Assembly: GCA_944388695.1 (NCBI GenBank)
Contig: CALXJT010000014.1
Location: 1-33,429, forward strand
From: an uncultured Clostridia bacterium
GTDB taxonomy: Bacteria > Bacillota > Clostridia > TANB77 > CAG-508
Length of the DNA stretch: 33,429 bases
Direction of reading: 5' to 3'
Below are positions 21,473 through 31,700 of this stretch, in pieces. The stretch's first letter is position 1. Every line of letters starts with the position of its first letter. Under the pieces are notes generated by a model that did no database searches, was not told where the DNA came from, and was given only the letters and a program-made list of their open reading frames with translations. The position numbers and the translations under genes were made by a program.

Positions 21473-21623
21473 AAAAACTATACAAATAATAATATAAAAA
21501 ACAAAAGATTCAGATGTATTTCCTGAAACGGATATGATAATATAATTAGAAAAAACTTTACTTCACAGGTAATATAATTAAGGAAAAAGTTTAAGAAAAT
21601 CTTGAGAAAGGATTGATTAAAAA

Positions 21624-22874
21624 ATGAATCAAAATGAACCTTTAGCATTTAGAATGAGACCAAAAACATTAGATGAATATGTAGGACAAGAACATGTTTT
21701 AGGAAAAGACAAAATATTATATAGAACCATAAAAGCAGATAGACTATCAAGCATAATTTTATTTGGACCACCTGGATGTGGAAAAACATCACTTGCAAGA
21801 GTAATAAGTGAAACAACAAAATATAAATTTTATAAAATAAATGCAGTAACAGCAGGGGTAGCAGATATAAAAAGAGTAATAGAAGAAACTAAAAATTTTA
21901 TGCTAAACACAGTGGGAAAAAGCATTTTATTCATTGATGAAATTCACAGATTCAATAAATTACAACAAGATGCATTATTACCATTTGTAGAAAATGGAAC
22001 AATAATATTAATAGGAGCAACAACAGAAAATCCATATTTTGAAGTAAATAAAGCTTTAATATCAAGGTCAATGGTAATAAAACTAGAACCATTAACAGAG
22101 GAAAACATTTTTCAAATTTTAAAAAATGCAATAGAAAGAAAAGATGGACTAGGAGAATATAATATAAAAATAGAAGACGAAACATTAAAAAAACTTGCAG
22201 TTATAGCAAATGGAGATGTTAGGACAGCATTGAACGGATTAGAAATAGCTGTACTAACAACAAATATGGAAGAAGATGGGTATATACATATAACAGATGA
22301 AATAATAAAAAATAGTGTTCAGGATAGAAAGGCAATATTTGATAAAAATGGTGAATCTCATTATGATAATATAAGTGCAATGATAAAATCAATGAGAGGT
22401 TCAGACCCAGATGCAGCAGTTTTTTATTTAGCTAGAGCTTTAAATGGAGGAGAAGATCCAATGTTTTTAGCAAGAAGAATAGTAATATGTGCATCAGAAG
22501 ATGTAGGAATGGCAAATCCAAATGCATTAGTTGTGGCAAATAGTGCTATGCAGGCAGTACATATGATAGGTATGCCTGAAGCTAGAATATTATTAGCAGA
22601 AGCGGCAATTTATGTGGCTACATCAAAGAAATCAAATGCTTCATATATGGCAATTAATAACGCATTAGAAGATGTAAAAAACAAAGATACTGGAGAAGTT
22701 CCAATGCATATTAGAAATGCACCTGTAGAAAAAATGAGAGAGCTAGGATATAATGAAGGATATTTATATCCTCATGATTTTCCAGGGCATTATGTGGAAC
22801 AACAATACTTACCAGATAAAATGGTTGGAACTAAATATTATATAAAAGATGAAAATATTAAAGATGAGAACTAA
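21624..22874 (+). CDS. rarA: replication-associated recombination ATPase RarA (MgsA)
   Basis: A 416-residue AAA+ clamp-loader-like ATPase. LAFRMRPKTLDEYVGQEH is the family start. Walker A GPPGCGKTS lies at 48-56, Walker B ILFIDEIHRF at 101-110, sensor GATTENPYFEVN near 132-143, then ISRS. The C-terminal tetramerisation region follows (MIKSMRGSDPDAAVFYLARAL, ASEDVGMANPNAL, EVPMHIRNAP, YPHDFPGHYVEQQYLPD). It acts at stalled replication forks with SSB. It lies 151 bases after ruvA. The ribosome site AAAGGA sits about 11 bases before the ATG, showing that such spacing is used in this genome. Confidence 0.96.
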   Translation: MNQNEPLAFRMRPKTLDEYVGQEHVLGKDKILYRTIKADRLSSIILFGPPGCGKTSLARVISETTKYKFYKINAVTAGVADIKRVIEETKNFMLNTVGKSILFIDEIHRFNKLQQDALLPFVENGTIILIGATTENPYFEVNKALISRSMVIKLEPLTEENIFQILKNAIERKDGLGEYNIKIEDETLKKLAVIANGDVRTALNGLEIAVLTTNMEEDGYIHITDEIIKNSVQDRKAIFDKNGESHYDNISAMIKSMRGSDPDAAVFYLARALNGGEDPMFLARRIVICASEDVGMANPNALVVANSAMQAVHMIGMPEARILLAEAAIYVATSKKSNASYMAINNALEDVKNKDTGEVPMHIRNAPVEKMRELGYNEGYLYPHDFPGHYVEQQYLPDKMVGTKYYIKDENIKDEN

Positions 22875-22995
22875 AAAATAGGATAAGCAATAAAATTAGC
22901 AAATAAAACAAACATATAAAGCATACAAATAAAATTAAACAAGTAAAATAACAAATTAAAGATATAGATACAGGGAATAAAAATGGAAAAAATGG

Positions 22996-23024
22996 AAAAC
23001 CTATTTAAAGAAGTAGGTTTTTTA
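22996..23024 (+). terminator. terminator hairpin containing the TauE/SafE ribosome site
   Basis: AAAACCTATTT (22996-23006) pairs with AAGTAGGTTTT (23011-23021) with one U-G pair, an AAAG tetraloop and a T run. It should terminate rarA transcripts. The ATG at 23027 follows directly, and the only ribosome-site-like word (AAGTAGG) is in the 3' arm. Confidence 0.7.
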
Positions 23025-23026
23025 TT

Positions 23027-23395
23027 ATGAAAAGAAATATAAAATACGCATTAATTGGAATGCTTTCAGGGTTTGTAAGTGGATTTTTTTCGACAGGTGG
23101 AGGTTTAATATTAGTTCCAGCTTTTTTATATTTAATTAAAATGGATTCACAAAAAGCAAGAGGGACATCTGTATTTTGCATATTGCCAATGGTTATAACA
23201 AGTAGCTTTTTCTACTATAAGGGACACTTTATAGATTGGAAGATTTCTATACTTTGTGCAATTGGAGGAACTATAGGTGGATATATAGGTGCAAAATTAC
23301 TAAAAAAAGTTTCAGAAAAAGTTTTAAAAATAGTTTTCACAGTTTTATTAATATATGTTGCAGTAAAAATGATAGTGCGGAAATTAAAGAAATAA
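23027..23395 (+). CDS. half-length TauE/SafE-family permease, first partner
   Basis: A 122-residue membrane protein with about four hydrophobic segments. GMLSGFVSGFFSTGGGLILVPAF near 12-34 is the family signature (GxGGGxxxVP), followed by KARGTSVFCILPMVITS and a Gly-rich helix (AIGGTIGGYIGAKLLKK). TauE/SafE (DUF81) transporters, linked to export of sulfite, sulfoacetate and other anions, are normally about 250 residues with two such repeats. This gene encodes only one. A second half-length gene follows at 23755. A basic C-terminus (RKLKK) suggests a cytoplasmic end. The substrate is unknown. Confidence 0.8.
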   Translation: MKRNIKYALIGMLSGFVSGFFSTGGGLILVPAFLYLIKMDSQKARGTSVFCILPMVITSSFFYYKGHFIDWKISILCAIGGTIGGYIGAKLLKKVSEKVLKIVFTVLLIYVAVKMIVRKLKK

Positions 23396-23585
23396 GACAT
23401 ATCAGTTTCAAAATTTTAGGAAACGGGCAAAATAATATATGAAAGTAAAAAATAAAAATTATATAAAACAAAAATAACTTTTTATAAAAAAAAAGAAAAA
23501 AATGTCGAAAAAAATATAATAATATATATATAACCAAAAATACAACAATATATCTCAAACGAAAATCGATAGGAGGAAAATGAAT

Positions 23586-23762
23586 ATGGAAGCTGTAGAA
23601 CATAGTAAAAAATATTTATTAGAACTTCAAAGATTTCTAGATATTGCAGAAAATATACAAGAAGAGAAATTAAAAAAAGAGATTATTAATCAAATGTTTA
23701 AATGCACTGAAAGCCTGATTGAAAGCGAGAAAAAGGAAAAGGGCAGAGAAAAAAATGGTTGA
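23586..23762 (+). CDS. small helical protein of unknown function
   Basis: A 58-residue protein from ATG 23586, chosen over ATG 23580 for its 9-base spacing from AGGAGG at 23571-23576. It is all helical in appearance: EHSKKYLLELQRFLDIAENI, then EEKLKKEIINQMFKCTESLI and a charged tail. There is no membrane segment. It overlaps the next permease gene by 8 bases, so the two are probably translated together. I do not recognise the family. Confidence 0.6.
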   Translation: MEAVEHSKKYLLELQRFLDIAENIQEEKLKKEIINQMFKCTESLIESEKKEKGREKNG

Positions 23763-24141
23763 AGTTTTAATAGGGATTGTTTCAGGAATCGTAAGTGGAA
23801 CAGGAATGGGTGGAGGAACAATACTAATATTTTTTTTAACAATCGTATTAGGAATTGAACAACATATAGCTCAAGCAACAAATTTAATTTTTTTTATACC
23901 AACATCAATCATTGCAATAATAGTGAATCTAAAAAACAAAAACATTAATTTAAAACTTGGAATTTATATAGCAATATTTGGAATTCTAGGAGCAATAATA
24001 GGTGCTAATATAGCAATTTATACTGATGTAAAATACTTAAAAAAATTATTCGGAGTATTTCTATTAATCATTGTAGTGCATGAAATATATTCCATCTATA
24101 AAATGCATAAAAAAAGTAAAAATGCAGAAAATAAACAATAA
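23755..24141 (+). CDS. half-length TauE/SafE-family permease, second partner
   Basis: A protein of 128 residues from ATG 23755, inside the end of the preceding gene. GIVSGIVSGTGMGGGTILIFFL near 7-28 matches the family signature, followed by HIAQATNLIFFIPTSIIAIIV and a Gly-rich helix (FGILGAIIGANIAIY). Four hydrophobic segments and a Lys-rich tail are seen. Again this is a single repeat rather than the usual two. Together with the permease at 23027 it could form a heterodimer equal to one full transporter. Sequence identity between the two halves is low outside the signature. Confidence 0.8.
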   Translation: MVEVLIGIVSGIVSGTGMGGGTILIFFLTIVLGIEQHIAQATNLIFFIPTSIIAIIVNLKNKNINLKLGIYIAIFGILGAIIGANIAIYTDVKYLKKLFGVFLLIIVVHEIYSIYKMHKKSKNAENKQ

Positions 24142-24160
24142 AAAAGAAAGGGTGATTATT

Positions 24161-24307
24161 GTGAAATTTGCAAAAGGTCTATTAATAGGTGGAATGATAA
24201 CAACTGGTCTATTATTAATGTATAACGAAAGTGATATGTTGACAAAAGGAAAAAAGAAAATAATGAAAAAAGGAAAGCAAGTGGCTAAAAAAATGGGAAT
24301 GATGTAA
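24161..24307 (+). CDS. 48-residue single-span membrane protein with basic tail
   Basis: Starts at GTG 24161 with GAAAGGG about 8 bases upstream. An earlier in-frame ATG at 24080 lies inside the permease gene. FAKGLLIGGMITTGLLLMY (residues 3-21) is one membrane helix, and the rest (GKKKIMKKGKQVAKKMGMM) is strongly basic. Similar tiny proteins are common in Clostridia without a known role. It is probably cotranscribed with the permease. Confidence 0.6.
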   Translation: MKFAKGLLIGGMITTGLLLMYNESDMLTKGKKKIMKKGKQVAKKMGMM

Positions 24308-24434
24308 AACAAAAAGAAAAGTATCAAAGGATAAAAGATTTTTTAACATTAAAAGAAATTTTGTAAAATAAAAGGAAATCTAATAACTTTTAACAATCAA
24401 AAAAATTTCATAAAAACAATATAAAATATTATAG

Positions 24435-24473
24435 AAAAAAACATGGCAATTAAAATAATTGCCACGTTTTTTT
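24435..24473. terminator. bidirectional terminator
   Basis: TGGCAATT (24444-24451) and AATTGCCA (24457-24464) form a perfect 8-bp stem with a 5-base loop, flanked by an A run on the left and a T run on the right. It serves the forward permease group and the reverse Cys/His-repeat gene. Confidence 0.8.
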
Positions 24474-24516
24474 AATTGACTAGCAAGTAGGCTTTCTAGA
24501 AAAATCCTTGCAGTTA

Positions 24517-25101
24517 TCATGCTTTTTTTTCACATTCTTTACAGTCATCATGTTTTTTCTCGCAATAATCATATTCATCATATTTTTTTTCGCATTTCTT
24601 ACACTCATCATGCTTTTTCTCATAACATTTATATTCATCATATTTTTTCTCGTATTCTTTACACTTATCATGTTTTTTATCACAGTCTTTATACTCATCA
24701 CGTTTTTCTTCTAAAAAGCAATCACATTTTTCATGTCTTTCACCTCTTAAGCATTCACCTTCATGATGACATTTTGCACATATTTTTATTTTTTGAGTAT
24801 CATTAACCCAGATTTGAAGAGCATATTTTTTACCAGGACAAAGAGGTCCGAAAACAAATTCTCCTTCTTTGTCTGTAAAAGTATGACCTATAGGTCTTCT
24901 TTCTTCTTTTCCACAGTCACATACAATTTCAACTAATTTAACAACAGCGTCACAAACAGGCTCCTTAAAAGAATTTTTTACTACTCCATATATTACATCT
25001 CTATTATCTTCTGGTAAAGTAATATCTAAATCAAATTGTTTACCTCCTGAAATAACACCATCTACATCTAATATAGGGCAAACTGGTCTATTATATTCCA
25101 T
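24517..25101 (-). CDS. CNA-B/carboxypeptidase-regulatory-like protein with Cys/His repeats
   Basis: A protein of 194 residues from ATG 25101 (GAAAGGAA upstream). A TTG at 25125 would overlap the operator. Residues about 25-105 form a beta-sandwich like the carboxypeptidase regulatory or CNA-B fold (VIYGVVKNSFKEPVCDAVVKL, HTFTDKEGEFVFGPL, GKKYALQIWV). Next comes a Cys-rich stretch (CAKCHHEGEC, CDCF). Residues 140-194 are five and a half copies of a 10-residue repeat alternating CEKKHDECKK-like and YEKKYDEYKC-like units. The repeats could bind metal or cross-link, as in spore-coat proteins, but this is inference. There is no signal peptide. The frame ends inside an A8 run in the last repeat. 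With seven As it would read on through HDNCKDFSRKPTC. Confidence 0.7.
   Translation of the reverse strand: MEYNRPVCPILDVDGVISGGKQFDLDITLPEDNRDVIYGVVKNSFKEPVCDAVVKLVEIVCDCGKEERRPIGHTFTDKEGEFVFGPLCPGKKYALQIWVNDTQKIKICAKCHHEGECLRGERHEKCDCFLEEKRDEYKDCDKKHDKCKEYEKKYDEYKCYEKKHDECKKCEKKYDEYDYCEKKHDDCKECEKKA
24520..24684 (-). repeat. 30-base tandem repeat coding the Cys/His tract
   Basis: About 5.5 units of 30 bases encode [CY][ED]KK[HY]D[EDK][CY]xx. Odd and even units alternate (HD-C and YD-Y forms), so the higher-order unit is 60 bases. The T8 run at 24523-24530 (A8 in the coding strand) lies in the last unit. Such tracts gain or lose units by slippage. Confidence 0.8.
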
Positions 25102-25119
25102 ATTAACAACTTCCTTTCT

Positions 25120-25140
25120 AAACAAACATACTGTTTGTTT
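25120..25140. promoter_or_regulatory. operator-like inverted repeat upstream of the repeat-protein gene
   Basis: Perfect 9-bp arms AAACAAACA (25120-25128) and TGTTTGTTT (25132-25140) flank three bases. On the reverse strand it lies between a TATAAT (25146-25151 region) and the ribosome site, where a repressor would block transcription. The form is typical of TetR-type operators. Confidence 0.6.
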
Positions 25141-25192
25141 ATATATTATATGTAAATAAAAACAAAAGCGACATAAAATAAAAACATAAAAG

Positions 25193-25221
25193 TTGAAAAA
25201 ATAATATAAAAGTGGTATAAT
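25193..25221 (+). promoter_or_regulatory. promoter of the Arg-tail membrane protein gene
   Basis: TTGAAA (25193-25198) and TATAAT (25216-25221) are separated by 17 bases. The start codon is 57 bases downstream, behind GAAAGGAA. Confidence 0.65.
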
Positions 25222-25278
25222 AAAGATATAATTTATAGAAAGGGCAAGTACAATAAAGCTTGCGAAAGGAAAAAAAGG

Positions 25279-25509
25279 ATGAAGGTAGCAATTGGGGCAG
25301 TAGAAATGTTTTTAGGATTAGCAACATTAGTAATCGGATTTATGTTCGGATTAGAGATAATAGTTGTTCCAGAGTTTCTTAACGGAAATATTATAGCATT
25401 TCTAATTATGGTAACAGGCATGGTTCTGATGGTTAGAGCAGCAGGTTGGTTTGATGAAGCTACTGCAGACAAAAAGAGACGCAGACAGAGAAGAAGAGGA
25501 CGTCGGTGA
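25279..25509 (+). CDS. small two-span membrane protein with Arg-rich tail
   Basis: A 76-residue protein. Two hydrophobic helices lie at about 4-27 (AIGAVEMFLGLATLVIGFMF) and 34-54 (GNIIAFLIMVTGMVLMVRAA). The tail is KKRRRQRRRGRR, which should sit in the cytoplasm and might touch nucleic acid or phospholipid. The gene has its own promoter, and a terminator begins within its last codons, so it is a single-gene unit. The family is not recognised. Confidence 0.65.
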   Translation: MKVAIGAVEMFLGLATLVIGFMFGLEIIVVPEFLNGNIIAFLIMVTGMVLMVRAAGWFDEATADKKRRRQRRRGRR

Positions 25510-25521
25510 CGTTCTCTTTTT
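25494..25521 (+). terminator. terminator overlapping the stop codon of the Arg-tail gene
   Basis: GAGGACGTC (25496-25504) pairs with GACGTTCTC (25508-25516) with one G-U pair and a 3-base loop, followed by TTTTT. The 5' arm encodes the last Arg residues and the TGA lies at the loop. Confidence 0.7.
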
Positions 25522-25689
25522 CATCGATGAAAAACTTAAGGATTCATAAAAATTTTTTACAAAAAAATGACGTTTTTATTATCAGCCCCAAATTTATTAT
25601 AGAATCAAAATTTTAACATTTTTCATAACAAAATTTAATGGAAAGAAATCAAAAAATAAAAGCGTATAAATTTTCCACTTTTTGCAAAC

Positions 25690-25708
25690 AATATGTGTAA
25701 AACATATT
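25690..25708 (+). promoter_or_regulatory. hairpin or operator in the leader of the glucan synthase gene
   Basis: AATATGT (25690-25696) and ACATATT (25702-25708) are perfect arms around GTAAA, four bases before the AAGGAG ribosome site. It could be a regulator site or a small RNA stem that shapes ribosome access. Confidence 0.4.
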
Positions 25709-25726
25709 AGCAAGGAGTGGAATTTT

Positions 25727-28700
25727 TTGAAAGAAATTAAAAGATTAAAAATAAATGGTACGATGCTTGAAAAAGCACAGCTAGACAGACATTTAGAAAA
25801 AATAGCATCAACACATAATATAACATCAAAATCAGATAAATCAACATATCCAATCCCAATGTTATTAGAAGACTATGAAGTAATAAAAAAAGTATATAAT
25901 TTATTAAATGAACACTTGAAATTAGAAATATCAATACATCCAGCAGGAGAATGGTTATTAGACAATTTTTATATCATAGAAGAAACAGTAAGACAAATTC
26001 AAAAAGAATTAACATTAAAAAAATATAAAAACTTTGTAGGAATACAAACAGGAGAATATAAAGGATTTGCAAGAATATACGTATTAGCAGAAGAAATAGT
26101 TGCATACACAGAAAACAAAATAGAAAAAGAAAATTTAGAAGAATATCTAAAAAGTTATCAAGAAAAAAAGACATTAAGTATGGATGAAATATGGAACATA
26201 GGAATATTTCTTCAAATAGCAATAATACAAAATATTAGAAGCATATGTGAAAGAATAGCAAGTGCACAATTACAAAAATATAAAGTAGAAAATATCGTAG
26301 AAAGGTTAGTTGAAAATAAAACAAAAAAAGAGCAAAAATATAAAGAAATAATCTCAAAAACTAAAAAAGAAGTAATAGAAGATATGAAATATCCATTCAT
26401 AGAATATATGGCATATACTTTAAAAAGATATGGGAAAAAAGGAATAGGATATCTAAATGTATTAGAAGAAACAGTAGAAAAATTAGGTACAAGTGTTTCG
26501 GAAATAATATCAAAAGAACATTTTGAAATAGCAATACAAAAAGTATTAATGGGAAACAGTATAACAAGTATAAAGAAAATACAAAGAATTAATTTTTTAG
26601 AAATTTTTGAAAAAATAAATGGAGTAGAAGAAATTTTAAAAAGAGATCCTGCAAATATATATACAAAAATGGATTACACAAGTAAGGAATATTACAGGAA
26701 TAAAATAAAAGAAATAGCACAAAAGAATAAAATATCAGAAATATATATAGGTAAAAAAATATTAGAAATATGTGAAAATAAAAAAACAGAAAATCTAAAA
26801 GAAAAGCACATAGGATATTATCTTATAGACAAAGGGGTAGATGAGCTATATCAAAAATTAGGAGAGGGAAAAAGAAAAGAATTAACTGAAAAAGCAAAAG
26901 TAAATATATATATTGGAATAATCACAATAATATCACTTTTATTAAGTATATTGACAATATGTTTAATAAAAAGCATAACAAATAAAATCACAATAAGTAT
27001 AATCTTTGGAATAATATTATTTATACCTTTATCAGAAGTAGTAATACAAATATCACAATATATATTATCTAAAATAGTAAAACCTAAACTAATTCCCAAA
27101 ATAGATTTTTCAATAGGAATAGACAAAGAAAATAGTACAATAGTAATAATACCAACAATATTGAATTCAAAAGAAAAAGTAAAGGAATTAATGCATAAAT
27201 TAGAAGTATATTATATAGCAAATAAATCACCAAACTTATATTTTACATTACTTGGAGATTGTACACAAAGTAAAGAAAAAGAAGAAAAGAAAGATATAGA
27301 AATAATAGAAGAGGGAAGAAAGCAAGTAAAAATATTAAATGAAAAATACAAACAAGAAAATCAAGAATTCCCAATATTTAGCTTCATATATAGAAAAAGA
27401 ACATGGAATGAAAAAGAAGATTGCTATATGGGTTGGGAACGAAAAAGAGGAATGATAAATCAATTCAATGAATATATACTAAAAAATATAGAAAACCCAT
27501 TTTTAGAAAATACAATAGAAGAATCTAAAGAAAAGTTACCACAAATAAAATATGTAATAACATTAGATGCAGATACAGAACTTATTTTAAACTCTGCAAG
27601 TAAACTAGTAGGAGCAATGGCACATATATTAAATACTCCCAAAATAGATAAAGAAAAAAATGTTGTAGTAGAAGGATATGGAATAATGCAACCAAGAATA
27701 GGAGTAAATCTAGATATAAGTAATAAAAATTTATTTACTAAAATATTTGCAGGAGCAGGAGGAATAGATAATTATACAAATGCGATTTCAGACACATATC
27801 AAGATAATTTTAAAGAAGGAATATTCACAGGTAAAGGAATATATGATGTAAAAGTATTTTCAAAAGTATTAAGTAAAGAAATTCCAGAAAATACTGTATT
27901 AAGTCATGATTTATTAGAAGGTTGTTATTTAAGATGTGGTTTAGTATCAGATATAATGCTAATGGATGGATATCCATGTAAATATAATAGTTTTATGAAT
28001 AGATTATTTAGATGGATAAGAGGAGATTGGCAAATAACAAAATGGTTATCAAGTAAAAAACTAAATAAATTATCAAAATTCAAAATATTAGATAATTTAC
28101 GAAGAAGTCTTATAGAAATAACAATAATGACAGGCATAATAATGATACTAATAATAAATAAAATACTTAATTTAAAAGAATATGGAATATTTATAGGATT
28201 AATTTTAATAAGTATAATTCCATTTATACTAGAACTATTAAATGCATTAATATTCAAAAAGGAAGGAGAAACAAAGCAAAAAACATTTACACCAAAAATT
28301 TCAGGGATAAAAGGATGTCTAATAAGAGCAATACTAACATTAGGCTGTTTACCATATAAAGCATATATATCATTAAAAGCAATAGTAAAAACAATATATA
28401 GAAAAACTGTAAGCAAAAAACATCTATTAGAATGGACTACATCAGAAGAAGCGGAAAAACAGGCAAAAACAGATATCTATTCATATTACACACAAATGGG
28501 AATTAATTTAATATTTGGATTATTAATAATTTATTTATCAATAGTAGAAAAAAATATAGTATATGGAATTTTAGGAATATTATGGATAATAACACCGATG
28601 ATAATGTGGAAGATAAGTAAAAAAGAAAAAGAAAAAGATATTTTAGAAGAATTAAAACCAAATGAAAAAGAAGAAATAAAACAAATAGCAATAAAAACTT

Positions 28701-31700
28701 GGCAATATTTTAAAGAATATTTAACAAAAGAAAATAATTATCTAATACCAGATAATTATCAAGAAGACAGAGTTTCAAGAATAGTTAATAGAACATCTTC
28801 AACAAACATAGGACTATCATTACTTGCAGTAATTTCTGCATATGATTTAAAACAAATCGAATTAAAAGAAGCATTAGAATATTTATCAAATATATTAGAT
28901 ACAATAAGTGAATTACCAAAATGGAATGGTCATTTATATAACTGGTATGAGATAAAAACAAAAGAACCTTTACATCCAAGATACATTTCAACAGTAGACA
29001 GTGGGAATTTTATAGGATATCTATATACAGTAAAATCATTTTATATAGAAATACTAGAAAAAGAAGACATAAATAAAGAAAATATACTATCAAAAATAAA
29101 GCTGATAGATTATATAATACAAAATACTGATTTTTCAATTCTATACAGTAAAGAACATCAAATCTTTTCAATAGGATTTAATGTAGAAGAAAATAAATTA
29201 ACAGACTCTTACTATGATTTACTAGCATCAGAAGCGAGACAAGCAAGTTTAATTGCAATTGCCAAAAAAGATGTACCAGTAAAACATTGGAATGCATTAA
29301 GTAGAACATTAACAATTCTAGGAAAACATAAAGGATTAATTTCATGGTCAGGAACATCTTTTGAATATTTAATGCCAAACATAAATATTCCAAGTTATAA
29401 AGGAAGTCTATTAAATGAATCTTGTAAATTTATGATAATGAGTCAATTAGAATATGCAAAAAAATTACAATTACCATGGGGAATTTCAGAAGCGGCATTT
29501 AACCTAAAAGATTTACAAGGAAATTACCAATATAAAGCTTTTGGAATTCCATGGTTAGGACTAAAAAGAGGACTTGCAGATGAGATGGTTATATCAAGTT
29601 ATGGAAGTATACTTGCAATAACAGAAGAGCCAAAAAAAGTAATAGAAAATATAGAATTATTAAAAAAATATGATATGGAAGGAAAATATGGATTATATGA
29701 ATCAATAGACTTTACACCAGAAAGAACAGGAAAAGGAAAAAATGCAATACCTGTAAAAACATATATGGCACACCATCAAAGTTTAATATTATTATCAATA
29801 GATAATCTATTTAATAAAAATATATTCCAAAAAAGATTTTTAGCAAATCCAGAAATAGAAGGAGTAAGCATTTTATTACAAGAAACAATGCCAGAAAAAG
29901 CAATTATAACAAAAGAAAACAAAGAAAAAGTAGAAAAATTAAAATATAAAGATTATGAAGATTATATTCAAGAAACATATACAAAAATAGATGAAAACTT
30001 AATTAGAGGAAATGTAATAGGAAATGAAGATTATATAATAGCGATGAATCAAAAAGGAGAAGGATTTAGTAAATATAAAAACATCTATATAAATAGATTC
30101 AAAAAAACAGAAGACTATAATCAGGGAATATTTATATATATAAAAAATATAAAAACACAGAATATATTATCATCAGCATATGATGATTCAAAAGAAAACC
30201 AATATAAAATAACATACTCACCAGATAAAATAGAACAAGAAATAACTTCAGAAAATATAAAGACAAAAATAGAAATAATAGTAGCTCCAAATGAACCAGC
30301 AGAAATAAGAAAAATAACTATAGAAAATCTTGGAATCACAGATGAAATATTAGAAGTAACAACAGAATTTGAGCCAATAATCTCAAGAAAAGAGCAAGAT
30401 TATGCACATCCTGTATTCAATAATTTATTTCTAACTTTTGAATGGAACGAAGAAACAGGAGGACTTATTATAAAAAGAAAAAATAGAGAACCAGAAGAAA
30501 AAGAAATATATTTACTAGCAAACTTAAGTACAAATGGAGAGACAATAGGAGAATTAGAATATGAAATAGACAAAGAAAAGTTTTTAGGAAGAGGGAATAT
30601 AAATACACCTCAAATGATAAAAAATTCAATACCATTTAGTAAAAAGATAGGGCTAGTAACAGAACCAATATCAGCATTAAAAAGAACAGTAAAAATAAAA
30701 GCAGGAGAAAAAATAGTAATGAATTTTGTATTATCAATATCAGAAGACAAGGAAGAAGCAATAGAAAATATTAAAAAATATAAAATAGAAGAATCAATAG
30801 AAAAAGCATTTGAACTTTCAAAAGCACAAGTAGAAGCAAATAGTAGATATTTAAGAATCAAAGGAAGAGAAATAAAAGAATATCAAAAAATGCTATCATA
30901 TATTATATTTTCTAACCCTGCTAAAAAGCAAAATTTAGAAAAATTACCAAAAAGAAACTATAGGCAAAATGATTTATGGAAATATGGAATATCAGGAGAT
31001 TTACCATTAATATTATTAAAAATTAAAGACCTAAATGATATGGAAATGGTAAAAGAAGTATTAAAAGCATATGAATTTATAAGAACTAAAAAGATAGATG
31101 TAGAATTAGTAATTATGGATGAAGAAAAATATAGTTATGAAAATTATGTAAGAGAAGAAATCGAAGGAATTATATTAAACAGACATATAGCATATCTAAA
31201 AAACATTAAAGGCGGAATATTCATAGTATCTAAAAATGAAATAGAAAAAAGAGATAGAGAAATATTAGAACTAGTATCAACAATAGTAATAGATGCAAAT
31301 AAAGGAAGTCTAGAAAATGCAATACATGATATTGAAGAAGAATATAAAGAAAAGAAAAAGGAAATAAGTAGTGAAAACAAACCAATAATAATAAATGAAG
31401 ATAAAACAGAAAATTTAAAAATTAACATTAATGAACAAAATAAATATTGGAATGAATATGGAGCATTTAGTCCTGACGGAAAAGAGTATGAGATAAAATT
31501 ATCAAAAGAAAATAGAACACCAACTGTATGGTCACACATTTTAGCAAATAAAAAATTCGGTACACTTATAACAGAAAATATGGGAGGATATACGTGGTAT
31601 AAAAATTGTAGATTAAACAGAATAACAACATGGGAGAATATGCCAACTCAAGATATACCATCAGAGATAATATATTTAAAAGATTTAGAAACACAAAATG

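Noticed and set aside
23236-23442. Forward open frame overlapping the first TauE/SafE gene
   Set aside because: It is in another frame of a clear membrane-protein gene, has no ribosome site and has a composition of read-through residues.
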